Position numbers and translations under genes: made by a program | The notes under the pieces: model-generated | Database searches by the model: none | Told to the model about the DNA's origin: nothing | Seen by the model: the letters and a program-made list of their open reading frames with translations, nothing else | Assembly: GCF_030719215.1 (NCBI RefSeq) | Contig: NZ_CP120983.1 | Location: 4,278,001-4,342,000 of the forward strand | From: Streptomyces sp. Alt3 | GTDB taxonomy: Bacteria > Actinomycetota > Actinomycetes > Streptomycetales > Streptomycetaceae | Length of the DNA stretch: 64,000 nucleotides | Direction: 5' to 3' | Part shown: positions 17,048-25,935 of the stretch, piece after piece | Layout of the letters: each line of letters starts with the position of its first letter | How positions within the stretch are numbered: position 1 is the stretch's first letter

Positions 17048-17381
17048 GGGGACGGCGTGATCATCAACCTCTCGGGGTGAACCTGGCTCTTCCCTCTCCC
17101 GGTAGCCGCCCCCTGCGCCGGCGCTAGTTGTACTGACCCGTGAGGATGGAGCCCCCTATGCCGGCAATCATCGTTCAGAGGTCTGGCCGACGTCCCAGTG
17201 ACTGTGCGTTCCCGTTGATAGAGCCTGAAACCTAGAGCGAAGAAGCGGGCCGCGGTGATCGGATAATGCAGGGTTTGGCCTACAGACTTCGGTCACGTGG
17301 TGGGCAAGGATGGACCCCATGAGCCGCTGCTCCGCCGACATGCCCCTGAAGCTGCGTCAGGCTGCTAGCTGTGCTGTCCGC

Positions 17382-19199
17382 TCACGAAGCTCCAGGGGCT
17401 GTGGGGCTTCGCTGTACCGGTGAGGGCAGGGGAGCACGTCCGTGCCGGAGATCTGGCTCCTCAGCCGTCGAGGTGCTTGCTGCCGAGCCTTCCGATCGGC
17501 GGGTTCCCTCCCCAGCAAGGAATCGGGCGGCCACGGCCGGGTGAATGAATTCATCTGGGTCGATTCCGATCGAGTCCTTGCTCCACTTACGCCAGTTGCA
17601 GCCCTGGTGAGTCAGCTGCACGTTGCTTAGGGTGTCAGCTCCGCCAGCGGCGATGGGCACTACATGGTCGATGGCGGCGGACAACGGGTCCGGCCACTGA
17701 GCTGTTTGATCTACCGGGAAGGAGCAGAGTCGGCACCGCCAACGATCGCGTTCGAACACGTCGAGTCGCTCGTATCGCTCCCGGCCGTTGCCTCGGATCC
17801 GGGCCCGACGGCGGTTCGCTGCGTCTGCTTGCTGGCGGCGGCGGAGTTCCGGATTTTCGGCCCAGAGTCTGCGACGCGCTTCGTTCCTCCACGCCGGGAG
17901 ACAGGCATCACAGCGGACCGCCGACAGCTGCTTGGCTGTGATGTCCGCTTCGCAGTCCAGGCAGTGGCGTGTCCCCACGTTTTTTGGGTAGGGCTTTGAG
18001 TACTGCCCGAAGTACTCCATGCACGTTTGACTGCACCACTTTCGGCGGGGGCCGCCGAGTGGCTGTCCGAATGATCGGCCGCAACCTGCCGCACAGTAGG
18101 TGATCTCATTGGCTGCGGCATCCCTTGCACAGTTTCGGCACCCGATGAGGCGCTGCCCGCGTGTGATGTCGGAGATCTTGACGGTGGTGCCGGTGCCGCA
18201 GTCCAGGCACTCGGCAGCTACTGCGAGCGTGGCACGAGCGTAAGGCCCAGCCAGAACCAGACGGAGACTCGTTAGAGCTCTGAGCGCCTCGGACTTGGGC
18301 AGAGCGCGGTCCCGGCCGGCTCGGAGGCGTCGGAAGCAGTGGACACAAGAGCCGCCTCGGATCACATTACTGAAGAGCACTGCTGACGCCTCGCCGCAGC
18401 TCAGACAGGCGACCTTCACGGGCCGGCTACTGCCTTGGAAAGGCTCCAACACCCGGTAGCCGTTGTTCGCAAACACTTCCGCGACACAGTTCACACACCA
18501 GCCGGGCCGCCCAGACGCCGTGTATCTGATACGACACTGGGTGCACTTGGCCCCCAAGGCGTCTCCGTAGAGCTTCTGCAGGCGTCGGTGCCGAGGGCAA
18601 AGGCCGAGAGCGGCCGCCGCCTTCGGACAGTCCTTAACATCGCAGCAGCGCGTCTGCCGAGGAGCTGCTCGGTGCAGCGGATCACCGTGCTTGTGCCAGC
18701 GCGCGTAGTGAGTACGGCAGTACCCACGCGCGACGACCAGGCCGCCGCAGTCTTCGACAGTGCACTGCTTGAAATCTCCGGTCGAGAGGCGCTCCTGCCG
18801 CTTGAGCTTGGCGCGCTTGCCACCTGCCTGTTGGGCACACAGCTTGGAGCAAAACTGTTGCCACGGCATGGACTGTGGTGTGAACACCTGTTGGCAACGT
18901 GCACATGTCTTGGTGAGGCCTGCGAGCTTGCGCTGAGTCTTGGCCCGGCGGGTCTCATTTCCCAATTCACGGCGCCGCTCCGTAGCGCACTCCTCGGAGC
19001 AGGTTGTGCAGGCACGATGCCGGGTGGAGGGGATACGGCCTGCGCACACTACGCAGACGAAGTGCTTCTGTGGTGGGCGGCGGGTACCGCGCTTGCTCGC
19101 AACGTCTCGTCGGTCGCGGCACTCCACCCCGCAGTACTTGGCCTGGGGAGCCCGGTCCGGTGGGATGCTGCCGCCACACCATGCGCAGGTTGATGCCAT
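17382..19199 (-). CDS. Zinc-finger-rich HNH endonuclease
   Basis: 605 residues from ATG 19199, with GGAG nine bases upstream (an alternative ATG lies at 19214). The first 480 residues are a chain of CxxC pairs: TCAWCGGSIP, FVCVVCAGRIP, KTCARCQQVF, then CTVEDCGG and CDVKDCPK units each ending CxTHY or CPRHRR, CTQCRIRY, CLSCGEA, CLDCGTG, CAAGCGRSF. These look like treble-clef or zinc-ribbon fingers. Residues about 486-539 form the HNH nuclease: WRCRLC, AIDHVVPIAAGG (catalytic His), and LSNVQLTHQGCNWRKW. DNA recognition by many fingers plus HNH cleavage suggests a homing, restriction or defence nuclease. It is the first gene at the left end of the element. Confidence 0.75.
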   Translation of the reverse strand: MASTCAWCGGSIPPDRAPQAKYCGVECRDRRDVASKRGTRRPPQKHFVCVVCAGRIPSTRHRACTTCSEECATERRRELGNETRRAKTQRKLAGLTKTCARCQQVFTPQSMPWQQFCSKLCAQQAGGKRAKLKRQERLSTGDFKQCTVEDCGGLVVARGYCRTHYARWHKHGDPLHRAAPRQTRCCDVKDCPKAAAALGLCPRHRRLQKLYGDALGAKCTQCRIRYTASGRPGWCVNCVAEVFANNGYRVLEPFQGSSRPVKVACLSCGEASAVLFSNVIRGGSCVHCFRRLRAGRDRALPKSEALRALTSLRLVLAGPYARATLAVAAECLDCGTGTTVKISDITRGQRLIGCRNCARDAAANEITYCAAGCGRSFGQPLGGPRRKWCSQTCMEYFGQYSKPYPKNVGTRHCLDCEADITAKQLSAVRCDACLPAWRNEARRRLWAENPELRRRQQADAANRRRARIRGNGRERYERLDVFERDRWRCRLCSFPVDQTAQWPDPLSAAIDHVVPIAAGGADTLSNVQLTHQGCNWRKWSKDSIGIDPDEFIHPAVAARFLAGEGTRRSEGSAASTSTAEEPDLRHGRAPLPSPVQRSPTAPGAS

Positions 19200-19406
19200 C
19201 TTCTGGTTCTCCATCCGGCTGCTGCGTCGGCTTGGTTCCTGGCAGCATAAATGCCCTGTCTGACAGTGCAGTTGGTCGGGCGGAGGAGGTCGACGAAGAG
19301 CTGAAGCGACTGTCACGTTGTGGCACGGCCCTCGTGCTGGGGACTGCTGCACCGATAGGTGACACTTGACGCGGCTTGCTGAGAGGCTGCCTGCAAGGAT
19401 GTCGCA

Positions 19407-19455
19407 GTGCCCAAGCCGTATCCGAAGGAGTTCCGCGGGGACCTCGTGGGGGACG
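19407..19455 (+). pseudogene. Remnant of an IS3-type transposase OrfA
   Basis: GTG-initiated PKPYPKEFRGDLV matches the conserved start of IS3-family OrfA proteins (PKPYPKEFRDDVV-like) and loses similarity after about 15 codons. The remainder of 19200-19636 has no gene; an arm-type block follows at 19511. Confidence 0.45.
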
Positions 19456-19510
19456 CGTGCAACCGCGAGTGGCGTCGCCCCCGCCGGGCCAGCCAGGCTG
19501 CGGCCTCTGC

Positions 19511-19546
19511 TTACCGCATGTGGTGGCACGGTTCTAGCACGGCTGC
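19511..19546 (+). repeat. Arm-type repeat block 5 (orphan)
   Basis: TTACCGC-N6-TGGCACG then GCACGGCTGC, closely similar to 17012-17047 but with no att copy nearby, hinting at a further lost junction. Confidence 0.45.
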
Positions 19547-19636
19547 GTTCCGCCCCGTAGCCACCAACGGAAATTCCCTACCTGTAAAAAATCGCATTGC
19601 CCTGCAACGGATGTCCCGCTTCGATACTTTCCTCTC

Positions 19637-19975
19637 ATGGTCAATGCCACTGAAGCCGCAGTTGCAGTAACCGAAGCTGTCGCCGCAGGCGCAGCCACAG
19701 GGCTTCTCGACCGCGTACGTGAACGCGTCAGGGCGCTCGTCTCCGGTGCGCCCCGGGAAGTCCAGGACCGGTACGCGGAGGAGGCCGCCGACCATGCGGT
19801 CCTGCTCAGGGAGGAAGCTCTCCCGCTGGAAGACATCGCCGCCTACTGGAGGGTCAGGCTCAGTCAACACAACCTGACGGTGGACAACTCGACCTCCACC
19901 GTGACCTTCGGCGAGGTGCACGCTCAGACGAACTACAACGTGGGCAGAGACTTCAGCGGAACCATCAACCTCTGA
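19637..19975 (+). CDS. Small helical protein with C-terminal amyloid-like motif
   Basis: 112 residues. Residues 1-75 are helical and Ala/Glu-rich (VTEAVAAGAATGLLDRVRER). The last 20 residues are beta-prone: HAQTNYNVGRDFSGTINL ends the protein. This tail resembles short signalling motifs (RHIM-like or bacterial amyloid motifs) that end small effector-side proteins in multicellular bacteria. The next gene starts inside the stop (TGATG) and carries a similar GRD-x4-IN motif at its N-terminus. Function unknown; a partner-recognition tail is inferred from the shared motif. Confidence 0.65.
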   Translation: MVNATEAAVAVTEAVAAGAATGLLDRVRERVRALVSGAPREVQDRYAEEAADHAVLLREEALPLEDIAAYWRVRLSQHNLTVDNSTSTVTFGEVHAQTNYNVGRDFSGTINL

Positions 19976-20568
19976 TGGGCGACAAGCACCTCTCCTTCCA
20001 CTCCGGCCGGGACACCCACATCGTGATCAACGAAGTGGCGAAGGAGTTCCCCGAGGTAGCCTCAGCCCTCAACCGCCTGGACGCGAAGGTCCTCAAGGAC
20101 TTCTCCAACGCGCTTTCGAGCAAGATGAACTGGTCGATGGCCGAGATGTTCAGCCAGGCGGCGAACGGTCTGAGCATGGATGTCCTCGAAGGTTTCGCCA
20201 GTACCGTGCATCTGGTGGATTCGAGGCGGCTGGACGAATTCTCACGGGCCGTGAACTATCTGGAAAGCGATCCCGTCATCTCGGACCTTGGCCGGGTCCT
20301 GGAGGACATGAAGAAGCTGGTTGAGGACAAGAGTGAAACGCTGTCCCTCATCGCCGAAGCGAACCGAGGGCTCGCGGAAGCGAAGAACTCCCTGGTCAAG
20401 CTGGACGTGGTGGCCCTAGCGGAGAGGTATCACTGGCAGCAGGAGCAGGGTAAACGGCAGTACACCGCGAAGCTGAAGAAGCTGGAGCAGGAGCTCCAGG
20501 ACTGGAAGACTCGATGCATGTACGCGGTCGGCATTGCAGTGATCGCCGCTTTTCTGTTCGTGCGCTGA
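19975..20568 (+). CDS. Helical, C-terminally membrane-anchored partner protein
   Basis: 197 residues from ATG 19975, overlapping the upstream stop by one base. The N-terminus HLSFHSGRDTHIVINEVAKE contains the GRD-x4-IN motif also found at the end of the upstream protein. A long helical body follows with probable coiled coil at 100-180 (VLEDMKKLVEDKSETLSLIA and QQEQGKRQYTAKLKKLEQEL). A single transmembrane segment closes the chain (MYAVGIAVIAAFLFVR). Topology is likely cytoplasmic body with a C-terminal anchor. I do not recognise the family; the architecture suits a membrane-acting effector or scaffold paired with the first protein. Confidence 0.65.
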   Translation: MGDKHLSFHSGRDTHIVINEVAKEFPEVASALNRLDAKVLKDFSNALSSKMNWSMAEMFSQAANGLSMDVLEGFASTVHLVDSRRLDEFSRAVNYLESDPVISDLGRVLEDMKKLVEDKSETLSLIAEANRGLAEAKNSLVKLDVVALAERYHWQQEQGKRQYTAKLKKLEQELQDWKTRCMYAVGIAVIAAFLFVR

Positions 20569-21021
20569 ACGGTTATCTGAAGTCGTGGGCTTGTGCGCGA
20601 TACGTCCCGCGCGACCAGGCCGTACATCCAATTGCGGTGGCGTCGGGAAGGGCTCCTGATCGGGCACTAACCTCTTGTCTATCGAGAAAACCGCCATGGC
20701 CGCCGTCGGCAAGACGTCGTGACGGCCGTCAGTGGCTACCGGGGACCGGACTCGTCATGTCACACCCCACGAGCGTGGCCAGGCAGAGCTGCCGAGCTGG
20801 AAAGAAGAGCACAACCGGTCTCACAAGCAGTCCGGGCCCGGGGCGGACACGTGTTCGCCCGAAGCCCTGGAAAGATCCTCCGCGACTGCCGCCTCAGGGA
20901 GACGGGGTCCACCCCGCGATGCTCGGCAGCGCCCGCATGCAGAACCCTGCCCTCGTCGATAGGCAGGGGCCGCACGGCGCCCCACCCTGCGGCGGCTCGG
21001 CGGGCATTCAAGGGACAACCC
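20569..21021. other. Region without recognisable genes
   Basis: 453 bp between convergent genes. Codon pattern and ribosome sites support no gene, and I see no repeats. Confidence 0.35.
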
Positions 21022-22341
21022 TCAGCCCGTGACGCGGGCCGCCCGCTCGCGGAGCTCCTGCGCCTCCGGGACGCCGCCATACCGCCGAAGGCGGACGCGC
21101 ATGTCCTGAAGGGCGGCCTGAACCTTCACTGAGCGGATGCCGTCGGCGCAGTCGAGGAAGTCGCGCCAGGTGGCCATGGCGCCGTCGACGTCGCCTTGGC
21201 GGAGGCGTACGCCTCCGAGGTCGGCGAGGACGATGGCGCGGGTGCGGCGGCGGTCGAGGCCGTGGATGTCGAGGGCGAGGTGTAGGTGTTCCTCGGCGGC
21301 GTCGAGGTCGCCGAGGCGGGAGAGGATCATGCCGGATTCGTGGGCCCAGCGGCCCGGGGAGTAGTGGGCGGCCCAGGAGTCGCCGGCTGCGGCGGTCGGC
21401 TTGCCGATGGCGGTTTCGGACAGGGCGAGGTGCTTGGTCGCCATGCGGCGGTCGTCGTCCTGGGCGGCGGCGTTGGCGAGGGTGGCCTCGTAGTAGGCGA
21501 CGGCCCGCGGGTTGTCGAGGCGGTGACCGTACTCCACGCAGGCTTCGCCGAGCTGGACGGCTTCGGCGCGATAGCCGAGATCGACGCACTGCACGGCGAG
21601 GCCGCGGAGAGCCGTCGCAGACAGTTCCGGATCGCCGGCCTCCGCCGCCAGGCGGAAGGAGTGGGCGTAGTAGCGCTGGGCGAGGCCGCGCAGCTCTGGG
21701 GTGTCGCCCTCGTCCTGCGCCATCCAGCCGGCGAGGTGGACGAGCTGGGAGGTCGCGGCGAACAGGTCGCGGCCGGTGGCTTCGGTGAACTGACCCTCCA
21801 GCCAGGGGGCGACGTCTTGGGTGAGGTAGCGGACGGCCAGGTGGCGGGCGTGCCCGCCGCCGAGTTCGGAGGCGGAGTCGCCGAGAGCCTTGACCATGTG
21901 GCGTACGGCGGCCACCTCGCCCTGACCGACGCGGACCGCTCCGGGAAGGGCGGTCTTGGTTCGGCGGGTGATGCTGTCCATGTCGGGCAGCCCGAGTGCG
22001 GACAGCGCGTATCCGCTGGAGGCGAGGATGAACTCCCGGCGTTCCACGTCGCTCCTTCCCAGGTGCAGGACTGATGCAACGGTATCTGTGTGGGGTGCCG
22101 CAGGCATGGGCTCCAGGAGGTTGATCGCCTTGGGATCCAGTGCCAGCACCTGCGCGATATAGGGCCACCAGTGGCCGGGGGTTCGTTCGCCTTCTATCCA
22201 CCGCCTGGCGTGCTGACGCTGCAGGCGGCGCGGGTCACCGCATTCGGCGAGGCCGAGGGCACGCGCCAACTCCGAGGGGCCCCAGCCGCGTTCTTGGCAG
22301 GCCCGCTTGATCAGTTCCGCGACGGCCGGGTTCTTCGGCAC
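21022..22341 (-). CDS. XRE-type regulator with TPR-like helical domain
   Basis: 439 residues from GTG 22341, with GGAGGGG upstream. Residues 5-60 form a helix-turn-helix (LIKRACQERGWGPSELARAL, then ARRWIEGERTPGHWWPYIA). Next is a short Tat-like or linker region (RREFILASSGYALSALGLP), then about 300 residues of tetratricopeptide-like helical pairs (LRGLAQRYYAHSFRLAAEAG, AVQLGEACVEYGHRLDNPRA). Streptomycetes carry many such large regulators, often next to the operons they control. It is divergent from the operon beginning at 22519, with three direct repeats in the gap, so it is the likely regulator of that operon and of itself. Confidence 0.75.
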   Translation of the reverse strand: MPKNPAVAELIKRACQERGWGPSELARALGLAECGDPRRLQRQHARRWIEGERTPGHWWPYIAQVLALDPKAINLLEPMPAAPHTDTVASVLHLGRSDVERREFILASSGYALSALGLPDMDSITRRTKTALPGAVRVGQGEVAAVRHMVKALGDSASELGGGHARHLAVRYLTQDVAPWLEGQFTEATGRDLFAATSQLVHLAGWMAQDEGDTPELRGLAQRYYAHSFRLAAEAGDPELSATALRGLAVQCVDLGYRAEAVQLGEACVEYGHRLDNPRAVAYYEATLANAAAQDDDRRMATKHLALSETAIGKPTAAAGDSWAAHYSPGRWAHESGMILSRLGDLDAAEEHLHLALDIHGLDRRRTRAIVLADLGGVRLRQGDVDGAMATWRDFLDCADGIRSVKVQAALQDMRVRLRRYGGVPEAQELRERAARVTG

Positions 22342-22361
22342 CCCGTCACCCCTCCCCACCT

Positions 22362-22390
22362 GGATTACGCGGGATTACGCAGGACTACAT
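22362..22390 (-). promoter_or_regulatory. Three direct repeats, candidate operator
   Basis: GGATTACGC at 22362 and 22372 and GGACTACAT at 22382, spaced exactly 10 bp (one helical turn), 20-50 bp upstream of the XRE/TPR regulator start. Confidence 0.5.
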
Positions 22391-22518
22391 CCTGGGCCCT
22401 GTCCCGGTAGTGCGGCCCGTCGTTCACTGAACATCACTCCGCAGATCTCCGAATGGCTCGAATAGGCCCTGTTCAGGGCCTGTTGGCGCCTGCCCGGACA
22501 CGTTGAGAGGAACCGACG

Positions 22519-22617
22519 GTGGCCATGCCCCCTGACAATGCACGGACCCGCACGATGCCGCTCTCGCCCCGGACCAGTGCGGCACAAGGCTCCGCCCTCC
22601 TACAGGCGGTCCGATGA
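22519..22617 (+). CDS. Possible small leader protein, 32 aa
   Basis: GTG 22519 preceded by GAGAGGAAC encodes 32 residues (VAMPPDNARTRTMPLSPRTS...). Its stop overlaps the next small frame (ATGA at 22614). Ribosome site and coupling support translation; the sequence has no recognised domain. It may serve mainly to couple translation of the operon. Confidence 0.4.
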   Translation: MAMPPDNARTRTMPLSPRTSAAQGSALLQAVR

Positions 22618-22787
22618 GCCGCGACCCGCTGGAGACCGCACTGAGCTGGGTGTGGGCGCTGGGCACGGCTGCAGGGCTCGCCGTGGTCGGACTTCTGGCC
22701 CACACCGAGCATTCCTCCGCACAGATCCCGTTGGCGCAGCCGACGCTCAGCGGCGAGGACGGTCCGTTGGCCGACGGCCCCGTGTAG
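22614..22787 (+). CDS. Possible small single-pass membrane protein, 57 aa
   Basis: ATG 22614, overlapping the previous stop, encodes 57 residues with one hydrophobic helix (LSWVWALGTAAGLAVVGLLA) and a polar tail (QIPLAQPTLSGEDGPLADG). No known family. It lies 126 bp before the kinase/nucleotidyltransferase gene and opposite the XRE/TPR regulator. Confidence 0.45.
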   Translation: MSRDPLETALSWVWALGTAAGLAVVGLLAHTEHSSAQIPLAQPTLSGEDGPLADGPV

Positions 22788-22912
22788 GCGTTCCGGCCCG
22801 TCCTTGCCTCTCGACCGGGGCGCGAGGTCCGAGACCCATCGAGTTGTGGCCGCAGGGTGCTCACGGCGCCCTGCAGGCGTACCCACTCCGCATCATCAGT
22901 GAAGGGAAGCCG

Positions 22913-24820
22913 ATGTCCAGTCCGTACAACAGCGACACGTATCCCCTCCCCGTGTCGGTCGCGTTCAGCGGCCCCGACAACACGGGGAAGACCAAACAGA
23001 TCGGTATCCTTGCCCGGCGCATGGGCCCGGCCGCGACCTCAGCAGGCCCGCTCGACCACTATGACCCCCGCTGGACCGCCATCAAGGCCGACGGCATGGC
23101 CCGCTGGTGGTTCGAGACCGGCCCGGTCGAGGAGGTCGCCGACGTCCTCGCCACCTCCTATCTGGAACGCTCCCGGCACCCCTTCTCCGCGCCGGTGCGC
23201 CTGCTGGACCGGGGTATCCCGATGCTGGAGGCTTCCGTCGCCGCGACGGTCGCTGTACGAGACGACCTGGACGCCGCGCAGGCCGCAGACCGAGCCCGAC
23301 TCCTGCTTGCGCCGTACGAGACCGACCTGCGAGCCGCTGAGGAGAGCGAGCACGCCCTCGTCCTCCTGCACTGCGACGACCCGGAGGAAGGTACCCGCCG
23401 GAGCCTGGCTCACGAGGTGACCGTCACCGACATCTACGCGGCGTACCAACGTCACCTCCATGAGCAGATCCACCGCCTCGTCGTCGAGGGACGCTTCCCG
23501 ATGGCGATCCGCATCAGCAATCGGCCGACCGTCGCCATCCAGGACGAGGTGCGCCGGCGCCTGGCACCCCTGCACCCGGACGTGCCCGGCAGGGCTCTGG
23601 CAGGAGTGCACGTCACCGCGCTGGGCGGCATGTCGGAGAGCGGCAAGAGCACGGCCGGCGAGTACCTGCGCACACAGCACGGCCACGCCCGCCTCAAGAT
23701 CGGGTACCTCATTGAGGACGCGGCCGGGCGGGCGGGGATTCACGACCCGTACCGGCTGGGATCGGTCGTGCAGGCCGAGCTAATCGTGGACGCGCTGGAC
23801 CGCTTCTGCCAGGCCCACCATTTCCTCGACTCCGTCAGTATCGAGTCGCTGCACGACTTCGACTCGACCACCGAACTCGCCCGGATGCTCGGACCTCACC
23901 TCACCATCGCCTACCTGGACGCCTCCGAGGCCACGCGCACCCGGCGGGGCACCGCCGGGGCCCAGGACGTAGCCGACCGCGACCTCGTCAAGAGCGCACG
24001 AGGCGCGGACAAGATCGTCTCCATCGCCCACGAGGTCATCGGCAACGACGGGCCGCGCCTGGAGCTGGAGCGGCGGCTGGACCGCATCGCGCTCAACCGC
24101 CGCTGGCCAGAGCACCAGCCCTCCACCATGCCGGTCAACGCACTCGGACTCCCCGTGCACCTGGAGTCCTACCTGGCGGAATTTCTTGACCGGACCACCG
24201 GCCTGCGCCCGCTGATCGACCTGCTCGCCGTCACCGGAAGCGGAGCCCGTGGCAAGTACCAGCACGGCTGGAGCGACCTCGACGTCCTGGTCGTGGCCGA
24301 CACCTCCTCCCTCGACGAGATGCGCCAGATCCTCGCGGATCTGGAGACCGAGCTCGGCGGTGTCAAGCTGGGCATGACCGTACTGACCCGCGCCGAGTGC
24401 CGGGCCGGCGCCATCACCTCTCGACTGCTTCACGTCCTCGCTCTCATCGGCAGCGGGTCGCTGGTCCCCTTGTGGTCCACCCCTGGCCTGGCTCTGCCCA
24501 CTCCGGACGCGGCCACCGACGTCGCTGTAAGCCTCCGCGACGGCATCCAGGCCGCCATCGAGATCCGCCGCCAGTTCCTCAAGGGGAGTCCTGACCTCCG
24601 CGCCCTGTACAAGGTCACTGCGCTGCTCGCGAAGATTCAGCTCCGTTTCGGTGGGATCGAGTGCCCCTCCGACAGCGACGCCCTCACCGTCCTCCTCGAC
24701 GCCACGCGGCAGGACACGAGCCTGATCACCACCGCTCGCACCGAGCCGCTCGCTGCCGAAGCGCTCGCACTCCTCGTTCTCCAGGCTTGGCTGGACACCC
24801 TCCCCGGGGAGACGCGGTGA
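22913..24820 (+). CDS. Three-domain protein: two P-loop kinase-like domains and a nucleotidyltransferase
   Basis: 635 residues from ATG 22913 (GAAGGGAAG upstream). Domain 1 (about 10-220) is thymidylate-kinase-like: SGPDNTGKT P-loop at 19-27, LLDRGIP, and a DDPEEGTRRS lid-like stretch. Domain 2 (about 230-410) has a second P-loop, GGMSESGKS (238-246), in a dephospho-CoA-kinase-like setting. Domain 3 (about 425-635) is a minimal nucleotidyltransferase with GSGARGKY (442-449) and SDLDVLVV (Asp455, Asp457). Such a fusion would be expected to phosphorylate and then nucleotidylate a small molecule or nucleotide. Its substrate is unknown. First large gene of an operon whose next start overlaps its stop. 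Confidence 0.7.
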   Translation: MSSPYNSDTYPLPVSVAFSGPDNTGKTKQIGILARRMGPAATSAGPLDHYDPRWTAIKADGMARWWFETGPVEEVADVLATSYLERSRHPFSAPVRLLDRGIPMLEASVAATVAVRDDLDAAQAADRARLLLAPYETDLRAAEESEHALVLLHCDDPEEGTRRSLAHEVTVTDIYAAYQRHLHEQIHRLVVEGRFPMAIRISNRPTVAIQDEVRRRLAPLHPDVPGRALAGVHVTALGGMSESGKSTAGEYLRTQHGHARLKIGYLIEDAAGRAGIHDPYRLGSVVQAELIVDALDRFCQAHHFLDSVSIESLHDFDSTTELARMLGPHLTIAYLDASEATRTRRGTAGAQDVADRDLVKSARGADKIVSIAHEVIGNDGPRLELERRLDRIALNRRWPEHQPSTMPVNALGLPVHLESYLAEFLDRTTGLRPLIDLLAVTGSGARGKYQHGWSDLDVLVVADTSSLDEMRQILADLETELGGVKLGMTVLTRAECRAGAITSRLLHVLALIGSGSLVPLWSTPGLALPTPDAATDVAVSLRDGIQAAIEIRRQFLKGSPDLRALYKVTALLAKIQLRFGGIECPSDSDALTVLLDATRQDTSLITTARTEPLAAEALALLVLQAWLDTLPGETR

Positions 24821-25935
24821 GCGCGAACGTCCGACGGCCCATGGCAGCAACGGGTGTCTTCCATAGGCCGGTAGCGAACCGGGAGCGGGCCGAAGTCGAG
24901 GCGAAGGGATGGGCACAGCTCTCCTCCCGCATCGCGGTTCCGGCCCTTCACGGGCAGATCGCGTTACCGGACAGACAACTCCTAGCCTACGAGGACGTTT
25001 TCGCCAACGGCCGGTGCGAACTGTTGATGGGCGATGTGATCGCCCTCGCCGACCGCGATTCGGCCGTCCAGCCCCGTCTGGCCCGCCTCGTGGACGGGGT
25101 CTGCGCCGACCTGCGAGCAGCGGCTGAGGAAACCGGGAGGAGCGTGCCGTTGGTCGAGTGCGTCCCGGACCTCTACCTCGAACGCATTCGCCCCGGTAGC
25201 CGACTCGACCGCTGGTATCTGCGTCGCGACTTGTCACTTGCCCTGCCCCACACCGATACGACCCTCAGCCTCCGGGAACTGGCTGGCTTCACCCTCACTG
25301 CCAACGGCATACCGCTGACGTTGAACGTCGCCGACACCATCGACAACGTCCGCCTTGCCCTGGCTCCCGATCGCCGCAGGCTCGCCGTCCTCACACAGGG
25401 CGATCCCACGGAGCCCAACATCGCCGACCCGCTGTGCTGGCTCGACTTCGAGTTCGCCGGGCGCAACACCATCGCGGGCGAGGCCGCCAACCTGCTCTGG
25501 TACCTGATGGCCCTGGGCGGCTGGCTCGTTCCCCGCTACCAGCCCGATGTGTACGCCCGCACCCTCCGCCTCGCCCTGCCGCCCCTGACCCGCCCGCGCA
25601 TCGAGCACCTGGAACTGCACCGGCCCAGTCGGCACATCGATGTCCGATACTCCTGGAACACCGGCCCCGGCCGCGCTGCGGCCATCACCCGTGTCCTGGA
25701 CGGCCTTCGCATGGAGAACGGCAGCGGCCTGGAGGAGATCCGTGCCTTTCTCGCCCTGCGCGTTCTCGGAGTCATCCCGCCCTCCCGGCTGACCGGGCAC
25801 GACCTTCTGCTCGTCCTGATCAAACTCGCCGAGAGCCAGGACCCGCACACGACGCTCGACACCTTCTTCACCACCGCACCGGCCCCGCACCTCCACCCCG
25901 GCGAACGGAGCAGCAATGTCCCTGCCCCTGCTTGA
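24817..25935 (+). CDS. Aminoglycoside-phosphotransferase-fold kinase
   Basis: 372 residues from GTG 24817, overlapping the previous stop by four bases, with GGGGAG upstream. The catalytic loop TQGDPTEPN (193-201) matches the APH brace HGDxxxxN with His replaced by Gln, and WLDFEFAGR supplies the metal-binding Asp. The rest is helical. It probably phosphorylates a small molecule made or used by the operon. It contains a TTA codon (codon 50, 24964-24966), implying bldA control. Confidence 0.65.
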   Translation: MSANVRRPMAATGVFHRPVANRERAEVEAKGWAQLSSRIAVPALHGQIALPDRQLLAYEDVFANGRCELLMGDVIALADRDSAVQPRLARLVDGVCADLRAAAEETGRSVPLVECVPDLYLERIRPGSRLDRWYLRRDLSLALPHTDTTLSLRELAGFTLTANGIPLTLNVADTIDNVRLALAPDRRRLAVLTQGDPTEPNIADPLCWLDFEFAGRNTIAGEAANLLWYLMALGGWLVPRYQPDVYARTLRLALPPLTRPRIEHLELHRPSRHIDVRYSWNTGPGRAAAITRVLDGLRMENGSGLEEIRAFLALRVLGVIPPSRLTGHDLLLVLIKLAESQDPHTTLDTFFTTAPAPHLHPGERSSNVPAPA

